Shown here one piece after another: positions 44,999 to 55,088 of a DNA stretch of 64,000 nucleotides. Below the pieces are notes generated by a model. That model worked only from the letters and a program-made list of their open reading frames with translations, had not been told where the DNA came from and made no database searches. The position numbers were made by a program, and so were the translations under genes. The first letter of the stretch is position 1; every line of letters starts with the position of its first letter. This stretch comes from an uncultured Angelakisella sp. (lineage in GTDB: Bacteria; Bacillota; Clostridia; Oscillospirales; Ruminococcaceae): NCBI GenBank assembly GCA_910585535.1, contig CAJUFK010000005.1, positions 7,799-71,798 on the forward strand, written 5' to 3'.

Positions 44999-46132
44999 AT
45001 GGAACAATTTCGGTTTGCCTGTCCCTGTAATTTTGGCCTGGAGAGCGTCCTTTCCGGGGAACTGAAGCGGATGGGAGCAAAGGAAGTGACGGCGGCGGAC
45101 GGCAGGGTGGATTTTTCCGGTACGGTGGAGGACCTGGCCCGGGCGAACCTCTGGCTGCGTACCGCCGAGCGGGTGCTGGTGGTGCTGGGAAGCTTTCGCG
45201 CCGTCTCCTTCGCCCAGCTTTTCAACGAGGTGGAAAAGCTTCCCTTTGAGGCTTTCATCGGCAAAAACGACCGGTTCCCGGTAAAGGGCTGGTCCCTCAA
45301 TTCCCAGCTCCACAGCGTCCCCGACTGCCAGTCCATCATCAAAAAGGCGGCGGTAAAGCGGCTGGGGAAAAAGTACGGCATCACCTGGTTTGAGGAGACC
45401 GGGGCCTTGTACCAAATCCAGTTTTCCATCCTCAAGGATCAGGTGACCGTTATGCTGGATACCTCCGGGGCAGGCCTTCACAAGCGGGGCTACCGCCGGG
45501 TCCAGACCCAGGCGCCCATCAAGGAGACCCTGGCGGCGGGGATTTTGGACATTGCCCGGATCTACCCGGATACCCACTTATACGACCCCTTCTGCGGAAG
45601 CGGCACCTTTTTGATCGAGGCCGCCTACAAGGCCAAGAACATCGCCCCCGGGCTCTACCGGCGGTTTGCGGCGGAAAGCTGGGCTTGTCTCCCGAAAAAG
45701 GTCTGGCAGTCCCAGCGGGAGGATGCTCTTAGCCAGATCCGCAAGGAGATCGACTTCCGGGCCTTCGGCAGCGACATCAGCCCCGAGGCGTTGGAGATCG
45801 CCGCCGGCAACCTGAAAAAGGCCAACGTGGCCTCCCTGGCGGAGGTCAAACAGATGGACGTGAAGGACTTCACCGTCCCGGAGGAGAAGTCCATCGTGGT
45901 CTGCAACCCGCCCTACGGGGAGCGGCTTCTGGACCCCCGGGAGGCGGAGGAGCTCTGCCGGACCATGGGCCGGGTATTCCGCCCCTCGGACCGGGTGGGG
46001 TACTTCATCATCAGCTCGGTGGAAAATTTCGAGGAGCTGTTCGGCCGCCCGGCGGACAAGCGCCGGAAGCTGTACAACGGCATGGTGAAGTGTCAGCTTT
46101 ACCTCTACTTTCCCCAGGGGAGGAAAGGGTGA
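44999..46132 (+). CDS. THUMP-domain class I SAM RNA methyltransferase (RlmL/YpsC-like)
   Basis: This 377-residue protein has an N-terminal ferredoxin-like/THUMP RNA-binding part (about 1-160) and a Rossmann methyltransferase domain. The SAM loop is DPFCGSGTF (about 198-206) and the catalytic motif is NPPYGERL (303-310), as in N2-guanine methyltransferases. It most resembles YpsC/RlmL, which makes m2G in 23S rRNA. A GAGGAGG site precedes the ATG. The upstream hairpin ends only 12 bases away, so its transcript is probably read-through from hpf. Confidence 0.92.
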   Translation: MEQFRFACPCNFGLESVLSGELKRMGAKEVTAADGRVDFSGTVEDLARANLWLRTAERVLVVLGSFRAVSFAQLFNEVEKLPFEAFIGKNDRFPVKGWSLNSQLHSVPDCQSIIKKAAVKRLGKKYGITWFEETGALYQIQFSILKDQVTVMLDTSGAGLHKRGYRRVQTQAPIKETLAAGILDIARIYPDTHLYDPFCGSGTFLIEAAYKAKNIAPGLYRRFAAESWACLPKKVWQSQREDALSQIRKEIDFRAFGSDISPEALEIAAGNLKKANVASLAEVKQMDVKDFTVPEEKSIVVCNPPYGERLLDPREAEELCRTMGRVFRPSDRVGYFIISSVENFEELFGRPADKRRKLYNGMVKCQLYLYFPQGRKG

Positions 46133-46171
46133 GGCCCACGGTCTCAAACCAGAATTTGTGAGGGTAAAAGT

Positions 46172-46663
46172 ATGGATGGGAAACTTAGAAATATGACCGC
46201 GGTCTATCTTGCAAAAAAAGATAAGGTGTTGATGCTGTACAGAGAAGGCGGCAGGGTTGTAGATCATGTATGGACTGGGTCGGCGGGCGGTCATTTTGAA
46301 AAAGAGGAACTAAATGACGCAAAGGCTTGTGTCCTTAGAGAAATGGAAGAAGAATTGGGTTTGGGATCAGATGATATTGAAGGATTAACACTGAGATATG
46401 TCACTTTAAGGTACACAAAAGGTGAAATAAGGCAAAACTACTATTTTTTTGCAACGCTAAAAGATCATGTCAATGACCATTTACGATCAAATGAAGGAAT
46501 TTGTAAGTGGTTTTCTATTGACGAAATAACCAGCCTTGAGATGCCCTTTACGGCCAAATATGTTGTGGAACATTATTATTCGGCGGGGCGTCTGACGGAT
46601 AAGCTATATGTTGGCGTTGCAACAAAAGAATGTGTTGATTTTCTGGAATTAAGCGAATCGTAA
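46172..46663 (+). CDS. Nudix hydrolase in an AT-rich island
   Basis: This 163-residue protein has a Nudix box reading GGHFEKEEL, then the helix LREMEEELGL with the metal-binding REMEEE Glu residues. The first part of the box carries a two-residue longer loop than the classical form. It should hydrolyse a nucleoside diphosphate linked to another moiety. Its base composition differs sharply from the neighbours: I counted 43 G+C in 120 bases at 46321-46440 (36%), while flanking genes are GC-rich. Codons end mostly in A or T. This suggests recent transfer. It converges on the ferritin-like gene. Confidence 0.9.
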   Translation: MDGKLRNMTAVYLAKKDKVLMLYREGGRVVDHVWTGSAGGHFEKEELNDAKACVLREMEEELGLGSDDIEGLTLRYVTLRYTKGEIRQNYYFFATLKDHVNDHLRSNEGICKWFSIDEITSLEMPFTAKYVVEHYYSAGRLTDKLYVGVATKECVDFLELSES

Positions 46664-46699
46664 TGGACACATTCCCATTTGCAGGTCGGATCAGAAAGG

Positions 46700-46735
46700 C
46701 CCCCGGCGGCGCAGAAAACACGTCGCCGGGGTCTT
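46700..46735. terminator. bidirectional terminator
   Basis: CCCCGGCGGCG pairs with CGTCGCCGGGG, flanked by GTCTTTG on the plus side and CCTTTCT on the minus side. It lies between the convergent Nudix and ferritin-like genes. Confidence 0.7.
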
Positions 46736-46739
46736 TGCG

Positions 46740-47252
46740 TCAGGACCGCCTCTGGGGACAGCCGCAGCAGCTGATCTGCTCCCGGAGCAGCTGGACGTGG
46801 TGGGCCTCGTCCATGGCGATGCGCTCCAGCACCGCCCGGATCTTGGGGTCCCCAATCCGGGAAGCCGCCTGATGGTAGGCGTCCACGGCGGCCACCTCGT
46901 CCCCCAGGCTCACCAGGAGGGCCCCGCAGAGGTCCTTCCGGTAGCTGAGGAAGGAGCCGTTCCACCACTGGCGGCGGCCTCCGGCAAAGTCCGGTCTTCC
47001 GCCGCAAAGGCAGATGAGCTGCCCCAGCATCTCCAGGTGGTGCATCTCCACAATGGCAATTCCCCGAAGGAGCTTGGAGATCTCCTCGTCCTGGCCGCTT
47101 AAAACAAAGCTTTGGTAGCAATACTGGGTGATGGCCCCCAGTTCGCTCCGCCGCCCGGCGTAAAGGTCCCGCAGAGGCGGGAGCCACCGGGGATCGGGCC
47201 TGCTGACCTGGATGGGCGGGTAGGGGAGGTCACACTGACAGCGTTTATCCAT
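46740..47252 (-). CDS. ferritin-like diiron protein (rubrerythrin/CotJC-like)
   Basis: The ATG at 47252 (MDKRCQCDLPYPP) follows GAGGTG; the frame extends upstream without a better start. The 170-residue protein forms a four-helix bundle with two ExxH motifs (IVEMHHLEML and MDEAHHVQLL) and further acidic residues in helices 1 and 3 (RSELGAIT and GDEVAAVDAY), as in ferritin-like diiron proteins. It has extra cysteines at both ends (CQC and CCGC). Relatives include manganese catalase-like spore coat protein CotJC. The role may be peroxide or metal handling. It diverges from yunB. Confidence 0.8.
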   Translation of the reverse strand: MDKRCQCDLPYPPIQVSRPDPRWLPPLRDLYAGRRSELGAITQYCYQSFVLSGQDEEISKLLRGIAIVEMHHLEMLGQLICLCGGRPDFAGGRRQWWNGSFLSYRKDLCGALLVSLGDEVAAVDAYHQAASRIGDPKIRAVLERIAMDEAHHVQLLREQISCCGCPQRRS

Positions 47253-47370
47253 GAAGAAACACCTCGTTTTCTGGTTTTCCCCCAGAATATGCAGGAAAAG
47301 CCCCGGAGGTTCGGATTCAACCTTGAGGCCCCAGGGGAATATACTGGAAAAAGAAACGAGGTGGCGGAAA

Positions 47371-48063
47371 ATGAACATCCCCAAGGGGCAAAAGACCAAA
47401 AAGAAACGGTTTCGGCGCAAATGCTTTCTCCTTGCCCTCCTGCTTTTTGGGAGCGCCCTTTTCACCGACGCTCAGCTGCGCCCGGCGGTGACTGCGTCGG
47501 CGGGAAGCCAGGCCAACCTCTACGCCACCAGGGCCATCCAGGACGCGGTGTACCAGGAGTTGGAGCGGCTGGAGACCGAATATGGCGACTTGGTGCGCCT
47601 GACCTACAGCGACCAGGGGACGGTCACTTCTTTACAGACCGATATGCTGGCCCTCTCCAAGCTCCAGTCTTCGGTGACCACCTCGGTGATCGGGAGTATT
47701 CTGGACTTCACCCACCAGGAGATCCTTCTCCCGGCAGGAAGCCTTACCGGAAGCGCCTTTCTCTCCGGCAGGGGCCCGGATGTGGAGATCCGCCTTGTTC
47801 CGGCGGGGTTTGTGGAGACCCGGGTGAAGAACATCTTTGACACAGCGGGGATCAACCAGACCCGGCACCAGATCCTTCTCAACGTCCGACTGGATGTCCA
47901 GGCAGTGCTGCCGGGGTATTCGGCGGGGACCAAGGTAGATACCGACATCTGCCTGGCAGAAACGGTGATTGTGGGCCTGGTTCCCGGGGCCTATACTTGG
48001 GTTTCCGACGGCACTGACCCTCTGGTGGGGCTTATCCAGGACTACGGGGCGGGGGAAGACTGA
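47371..48063 (+). CDS. yunB: sporulation protein YunB
   Basis: This 230-residue protein has a basic N-terminus (KKKRFRRK), one membrane helix (about 18-36) and a long extracytoplasmic domain matching YunB. LVRLTYSDQGTVTSLQTD and the closing ETVIVGLVPGAY are characteristic. YunB is made in the mother cell under sigma-E in B. subtilis and is needed for efficient sporulation; its biochemical role is unknown. An AACGAGGTGG site precedes the ATG. Confidence 0.92.
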   Translation: MNIPKGQKTKKKRFRRKCFLLALLLFGSALFTDAQLRPAVTASAGSQANLYATRAIQDAVYQELERLETEYGDLVRLTYSDQGTVTSLQTDMLALSKLQSSVTTSVIGSILDFTHQEILLPAGSLTGSAFLSGRGPDVEIRLVPAGFVETRVKNIFDTAGINQTRHQILLNVRLDVQAVLPGYSAGTKVDTDICLAETVIVGLVPGAYTWVSDGTDPLVGLIQDYGAGED

Positions 48064-48102
48064 GAAGAAGCGATAATTTCCCCCAGATTTTCGGAAATTC
48101 GA

Positions 48103-48131
48103 TTGTATTAGGCGCCGAAGTGTGGTAAAAT
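48103..48131 (+). promoter_or_regulatory. promoter of ligA-gatCAB
   Basis: TTGTAT (48103-48108) and TAAAAT (48126-48131) are 17 bases apart, 26 bases before ligA. Confidence 0.7.
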
Positions 48132-48142
48132 ATTTTGGTTAA

Positions 48143-50427
<2,285 letters not shown>

Positions 50428-50442
50428 GGAGGGACAGGGAAG

Positions 50443-51000
50443 ATGGCGCCTTTTGAAGGCTTTGACCTTGGCGATTTCTGGGAGGAGCCCAGTAACTATG
50501 TGAAAGACAAGTATATCGGACCCGTCCCCACCGACGAGATGATCCGGTCGGTGGAGGAGGAGCTGGGCTACAAGCTCCCGGAAAGCTACATCGCCCTGAT
50601 GCGGGTCCAGAACGGCGGCTTTTCCAAAAGGACCGCCTGTCCCACCGATGTTCCCACCAGCTGGGCGGAGGATCACGTGGCCATCGATGGATTTCTCAGC
50701 ATCGGCCACGACAAGATGTACTCCCTCTGCGGGACGCTGGGCTCCCGCTTTATGATCGAGGAGTGGGGCTACCCGGACATCGGCATCGCCATCTGCGACT
50801 GCCCCTCGGCGGGACACGACATGATTTTTTTGGACTACCGGGAGTGCGGCCCCCATGGGGAGCCCGGGGTGGTCCACATCGACCAGGAGGACGATTACCT
50901 CATTACCCCCCTTGCGGATACCTTCGAGGAGTTTGTCCGGGGGCTGGTGGATGAAGAAGACTACGACGACGAAGAAGATTTGGAGGAGGACGAGCCATGA
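50443..51000 (+). CDS. SMI1/KNR4 (SUKH-1) family protein inside the gat operon
   Basis: This 185-residue soluble protein has the SUKH hallmark. VPTDEMIRSVEEELGYKLPESYIALM with the following NGG forms the first part, and IGHDKMY and GHDMIFLDYRECG form the later strands. It ends in an acidic tail (DEEDYDDEEDLEEDEP). SUKH proteins are most often immunity proteins against contact-dependent or polymorphic toxins. No toxin gene is nearby. The gene sits between gatC (15 bases upstream) and gatA (ATGA overlap), with a GGAGGGAC site, so it is co-translated with amidotransferase subunits. Confidence 0.9.
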   Translation: MAPFEGFDLGDFWEEPSNYVKDKYIGPVPTDEMIRSVEEELGYKLPESYIALMRVQNGGFSKRTACPTDVPTSWAEDHVAIDGFLSIGHDKMYSLCGTLGSRFMIEEWGYPDIGIAICDCPSAGHDMIFLDYRECGPHGEPGVVHIDQEDDYLITPLADTFEEFVRGLVDEEDYDDEEDLEEDEP

Positions 51001-52457
51001 GCCTGTATCAGCTGACCGCCAAGGAGCTGCATGAGAAACTGCACCGGAAGGAATGCAGCGCCACGGAGATCACAGAGTCGGTTTTCGGGCGGATCGATGC
51101 ATGCGAGGAACGGGTGGGCGCCTATGTCACCCTGGACCGGGAGAACGCCCTGGCCGCCGCCGAGGCGGTGGACAAGAAGATCGCCGCCGGGGAGGAGATC
51201 GGCCCCCTGGCGGGTATCCCGGTGGCGGTGAAGGACAACATCTGCACCAAGGACGTGCTGACCACCTGCTCCTCCCGGATGCTCTATAACTTTAAGCCCC
51301 CCTACAACGCCACCGTGGTGGAGCGCCTGCTGGGGGCAGACTTTGTGATGACCGGCAAGGCCAACATGGACGAGTTCGCCATGGGCTCCTCCTGCGAGAC
51401 CTCCTACTTCAAAAAGACCAGGAACCCCCACGACCTTTCCCGGGTCCCCGGGGGGTCCTCCGGGGGCTCCGCCGCCGCTGTGGCGGCCGGGGAGGCGGTC
51501 CTCTCCCTGGGGAGCGACACCGGCGGCTCCATCCGCCAGCCCGCCTCCCTCTGCGGGGTCATCGGATTAAAGCCCACCTACGGCTCGGTCTCCCGGTACG
51601 GCCTGGTGGCCTTCGCCTCCTCTTTGGACCAGATCGGCCCCTTCGGCCGGTGCGTGGAGGACGTGGCCGCCCTCTACGGCGCCATCTGCGGCAAGGACCC
51701 CATGGACGCCACCACCGCCCGCCGGGACTATCCCGACTTTACCGCCGCCCTCCGGGGGGAGGTCAAGGGCCTGCGGATCGGCATCCCCAAGGAATACTTC
51801 GGGCCCGGGGTGGACCCCCAGGTGAAGGAGACGGTCCACGCCGCCCTCCGGGAGCTGGAGGGGGCCGGGGCCGTCCTCAAGGAGATCAGCCTTCCCGGCA
51901 CCGACTATGCCCTTTCCGCCTATTACATCATCTCCTCCGCCGAGGCATCCTCCAATCTGGCCCGGTTCGACGGGGTGAAGTACGGCTACCGCGCCGAGGA
52001 GTACGACGGCCTTACGGATATGTACGAAAAGACCCGGAGCCAGGGCTTTGGGGACGAGGTAAAGCGCCGCATCATGCTGGGGACCTTCGTCCTCAGCTCC
52101 GGCTACTACGATGCCTACTACAACAAGGCGAAGCTGTTCCAGAAGTCCCTCCGGGCCGAGTTCGCCGCCGCCTTTGAGGACTGCGACCTCATCGCCACCC
52201 CCGCCTCTCCCACCACCGCCTTTAAGCTGGGGGAGAACATCGGGGACCCCCTGAAGATGTACGCCGCCGACGTCTGCACCATCGCGGTGAACATCGCCGG
52301 CCTGCCGGGGCTTTCCCTCCCCTGCGGGGCGGTCCAGGGGCTGCCGGTAGGGATGCAGTTCATCGGGCCCCGGTTCTCGGAGGAGCGGCTCTTCGACGCC
52401 GCCTACGCCTTCCAGACCATTCGGGGCGGCAAGCTCTGTGACATTCCGAATCTGTAA
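50997..52457 (+). CDS. gatA: Asp/Glu-tRNA(Asn/Gln) amidotransferase subunit A
   Basis: This 486-residue amidase is complete, with the Ser-cisSer-Lys triad: K79 (VAVKDN), S154 (GGSSGGS) and S178 (DTGGSIRQ). It releases ammonia from glutamine for transamidation of Glu-tRNA(Gln) or Asp-tRNA(Asn). The start overlaps the SUKH gene's stop codon. gatB follows after 17 bases. Confidence 0.98.
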   Translation: MSLYQLTAKELHEKLHRKECSATEITESVFGRIDACEERVGAYVTLDRENALAAAEAVDKKIAAGEEIGPLAGIPVAVKDNICTKDVLTTCSSRMLYNFKPPYNATVVERLLGADFVMTGKANMDEFAMGSSCETSYFKKTRNPHDLSRVPGGSSGGSAAAVAAGEAVLSLGSDTGGSIRQPASLCGVIGLKPTYGSVSRYGLVAFASSLDQIGPFGRCVEDVAALYGAICGKDPMDATTARRDYPDFTAALRGEVKGLRIGIPKEYFGPGVDPQVKETVHAALRELEGAGAVLKEISLPGTDYALSAYYIISSAEASSNLARFDGVKYGYRAEEYDGLTDMYEKTRSQGFGDEVKRRIMLGTFVLSSGYYDAYYNKAKLFQKSLRAEFAAAFEDCDLIATPASPTTAFKLGENIGDPLKMYAADVCTIAVNIAGLPGLSLPCGAVQGLPVGMQFIGPRFSEERLFDAAYAFQTIRGGKLCDIPNL

Positions 52458-52474
52458 GGGGAGGGGAGAAGGAC

Positions 52475-53911
52475 ATGAATTACACCACCGTCATCGGCCT
52501 GGAGGTCCACGCCGAGCTTTCCACCAGGACCAAGATCTATTGCAGCTGCAAGAACTCCTTCGGCTCGGAGGTCAACTCCAACTGCTGCCCCAACTGCACC
52601 GGGATGCCCGGGAGCCTCCCCACCCTCAACGAGAAGGTGGTGGAGTACGCCATCCGCATGGGCTACGCCACCCACTGCACCATCAATCCCGTCTGTAAGG
52701 CGGACCGGAAGAACTACTTCTACCCCGACCTCCCCAAGGCGTACCAGATCTCCCAGTTTGACATCCCCCTCTGTGAACACGGCTTTGTGGACGCCATCGT
52801 CGACGAGGAGGGGAACACCAAGCGGGTGGGGGTGACCCGGATCCACATTGAAGAGGACGCCGGCAAGCTCATCCACTCGGAGAGCTTTTCCGGGAGCCTG
52901 GTGGACCTGAACCGCTGCGGCGTGCCCCTCATTGAGATCGTCTCCGAGCCGGATATGCGTTCCGCCCACGAGGCCAAGGCCTACCTGGATGCCATCCGGG
53001 CCATCCTTCAGTACCTGGATATTTCCGACTGCAAGATGCAGGAGGGCTCCATCCGCTGCGACGTCAACGTTTCGGTGATGCCCGAGGGCTCCACCGAGTT
53101 TGGTACCCGGTGTGAAATGAAGAACGTCAACGGTTTTTCCGCCGTGGAACGGGCCATTGAGTACGAAGCCCGCCGCCAGATCGAGATTTTGGAGGCCGGC
53201 GGCACCATCAGCCAGGAGACCCGGCGGTGGGATGACCTGGCGGGGAAGAACTTCCTTCTCCGCTCCAAGGAGGACGCCCAGGACTACCGGTACTTCCCGG
53301 AGCCCGACCTGGGGACCATCGTGGTGGAGGAGGAGCTGTTGGAACAGCTCAAAGCCACCATCCCCGAGCTGCCCGGCGCCAAGCTGCTGCGGTATATGAA
53401 GGAGACCGGCCTGCCCTTCTTTGACGCCAACCTTCTCTGTGAGAATCTGGACAAGGCGGACTACTTCGAGCGCTGCCTGGCCCTGGGGAAGTGCCAGCCC
53501 AAGGCCATTACAAACTGGCTGCTGGGGGACGTCTCCAGGATCCTCAACGAGAAGAACAAGACCCTGGCGGACACCAGCCTCACCCCGGAAAAGCTTTGCG
53601 GGATGATCGCCCTCATCGAGAGCGGGACCATCTCCAACACCGCCGGCAAAACGGTGCTGGAGGAGATCATCTGGAGCGATAAGACCCCCGACCAGGTAGT
53701 CAAGGAAAAGGGCCTGGCCCAGATCAGCGACACCAGCGCCCTGGAGGCCATTGTCCAGGCGGTCATCGCCGCCAACGAAAAGGTGGTGGCCGACTACCGC
53801 GGCGGCAAGACCAATGCCCTGGGTTTCCTGGTGGGCCAGTGTATGCGCCAGTCCAAGGGCCAGGGAAACCCCGCCGTCATCCGGGAGCTTCTGGAAAAGG
53901 CCCAGGGATAA
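52475..53911 (+). CDS. gatB: Asp/Glu-tRNA(Asn/Gln) amidotransferase subunit B
   Basis: This 478-residue protein has the GatB cradle domain with the VIGLEVHAEL opening, a zinc site (CSCKN and CCPNCTGMPG, about 22-50), the helical domain, and the C-terminal YqeY-like tail domain (about 410-478). It activates the misacylated tRNA with ATP and accepts ammonia channelled from GatA. A GGGGAGGGGAGAAGG site precedes the ATG. Confidence 0.98.
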   Translation: MNYTTVIGLEVHAELSTRTKIYCSCKNSFGSEVNSNCCPNCTGMPGSLPTLNEKVVEYAIRMGYATHCTINPVCKADRKNYFYPDLPKAYQISQFDIPLCEHGFVDAIVDEEGNTKRVGVTRIHIEEDAGKLIHSESFSGSLVDLNRCGVPLIEIVSEPDMRSAHEAKAYLDAIRAILQYLDISDCKMQEGSIRCDVNVSVMPEGSTEFGTRCEMKNVNGFSAVERAIEYEARRQIEILEAGGTISQETRRWDDLAGKNFLLRSKEDAQDYRYFPEPDLGTIVVEEELLEQLKATIPELPGAKLLRYMKETGLPFFDANLLCENLDKADYFERCLALGKCQPKAITNWLLGDVSRILNEKNKTLADTSLTPEKLCGMIALIESGTISNTAGKTVLEEIIWSDKTPDQVVKEKGLAQISDTSALEAIVQAVIAANEKVVADYRGGKTNALGFLVGQCMRQSKGQGNPAVIRELLEKAQG

Positions 53912-53960
53912 ACTGCCGCCGTTTGGGACACGCTAGTAACAAGGAAAGGAGTGGAAAACG

Positions 53961-54644
53961 ATGAACTGGCTCAACAAGCTGGAACGGAAGTTCGGGCGGT
54001 TTTGCATCCCCAATCTAATGATGTATGTTACCTCCACCACCCTGGTCTTTTCCCTCATCGAGATGTTCGCCGGTGCGCCCATCCACGCCTGGCTGGGATT
54101 TAACCGGGATCTGATCCTCCAAGGCCAGGTGTGGCGGCTCATCACCTTCCTCTTTGTGGATTACAGCGGCAATCTGCTTTCCATGGTGCTGATGCTCTTC
54201 TTTTACTACTGGATCGGCTGCCGCCTGGAATACGCCTGGGGGAGCTTCCAGTTCACCCTTTACTACCTCCTGGGGACGCTGGGGGCCATCGCCGTTGGTT
54301 TTCTCATGGGCTGGGTCGCCCCCACCTATCTGAACCTTTCCCTCTTCCTGGCCTACGCCACTCTGTTCCCGGATGAAGAGATCTTCTTTATGATGTTCCT
54401 CCCTCTTAAGGTGAAGTATCTGGCCTACCTGGATTGGGCCATCTTTGCCGCGGCCATTCTCTTCCAGCCCTTGGCTGGAAAGCTGGCGGCGGTACTGGCT
54501 CTGGTCAACTTCTTTATCTTCTTTTGGCCCTACATCTCCGGGACGGTCCGCAACTATTTTAAGTACCGCAAGGTACGCAACAACTTCCGCAACCAGATGC
54601 GCCGGAACAATGTGGTCAAGGGACCCTGGGACGACCGGAGGTAA
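53961..54644 (+). CDS. rhomboid-like membrane protein lacking the catalytic dyad
   Basis: This 227-residue protein has about six membrane helices in a rhomboid/Der1 layout. GQVWRLITFLFV after helix 1 is the rhomboid L1-loop WR motif. The Gly-x-Ser-x of active rhomboids is missing: the corresponding helix reads YLNLSLFLAYATLFP, and no matching His is seen in the last helix. It is therefore probably a pseudoprotease of the Der1-like kind found in Clostridia. The tail is basic (KYRKVRNNFRNQMRR). It lies 49 bases after gatB with an AAAGGAG site and may share that transcript. Confidence 0.78.
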   Translation: MNWLNKLERKFGRFCIPNLMMYVTSTTLVFSLIEMFAGAPIHAWLGFNRDLILQGQVWRLITFLFVDYSGNLLSMVLMLFFYYWIGCRLEYAWGSFQFTLYYLLGTLGAIAVGFLMGWVAPTYLNLSLFLAYATLFPDEEIFFMMFLPLKVKYLAYLDWAIFAAAILFQPLAGKLAAVLALVNFFIFFWPYISGTVRNYFKYRKVRNNFRNQMRRNNVVKGPWDDRR

Positions 54645-54649
54645 CGGGC

Positions 54650-54970
54650 GTGGATGGGAACATCACCGTAAAGTATTTACAGGACTATCTGCGGCAAAAG
54701 GATTTCAAACCCGGGCAGGAGCGGGAATATTTCCTGAAGCTGGCGGAGGAGGTAGGGGAGATGGCTCGGGCCATGCACAAGGGCCTGCTTCCCAAGGCAT
54801 CCGATGACGTCATCGGCACCCTCGGCGAGGAGCTTTGGGATGTGATGTACTATACCCTGGCTCTTGCCAATCTCTACGGCATTGATATGGAAACGGTCAT
54901 CCCCATCAAGGAGTCCCACAATGAGAAACGCCGCCCCGGACAGGCCCCAGCCTTTGAGACGGGCCGGTAA
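54650..54970 (+). CDS. MazG-like nucleotide pyrophosphohydrolase
   Basis: The GTG at 54650 follows GGAGG by eight bases. The 106-residue protein is a single all-alpha NTP pyrophosphatase domain. The metal-binding EEVGEMARA and EELWDVMYY sets correspond to the EExxE and ExxD motifs of MazG/iMazG proteins. It should cleave a nucleoside triphosphate or sugar-nucleotide to the monophosphate. It begins five bases after the rhomboid-like gene and ends before a strong terminator. Confidence 0.88.
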   Translation: MDGNITVKYLQDYLRQKDFKPGQEREYFLKLAEEVGEMARAMHKGLLPKASDDVIGTLGEELWDVMYYTLALANLYGIDMETVIPIKESHNEKRRPGQAPAFETGR

Positions 54971-54984
54971 AAATAGTGCGACTC

Positions 54985-55020
54985 AATCCCCCGAGACATT
55001 GTCCCGGGGGATTTCTTTGT
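54985..55020 (+). terminator. intrinsic terminator
   Basis: AATCCCCCG pairs with CGGGGGATT, followed by TCTTTGT. It closes the transcript before spoIIIAA. Confidence 0.75.
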
Positions 55021-55088
55021 CATAAACCCGGACGACCCCCCATATACTGAACTATCCAAGGGACAAGCGGCCGAAAGGGGGAGGGACC

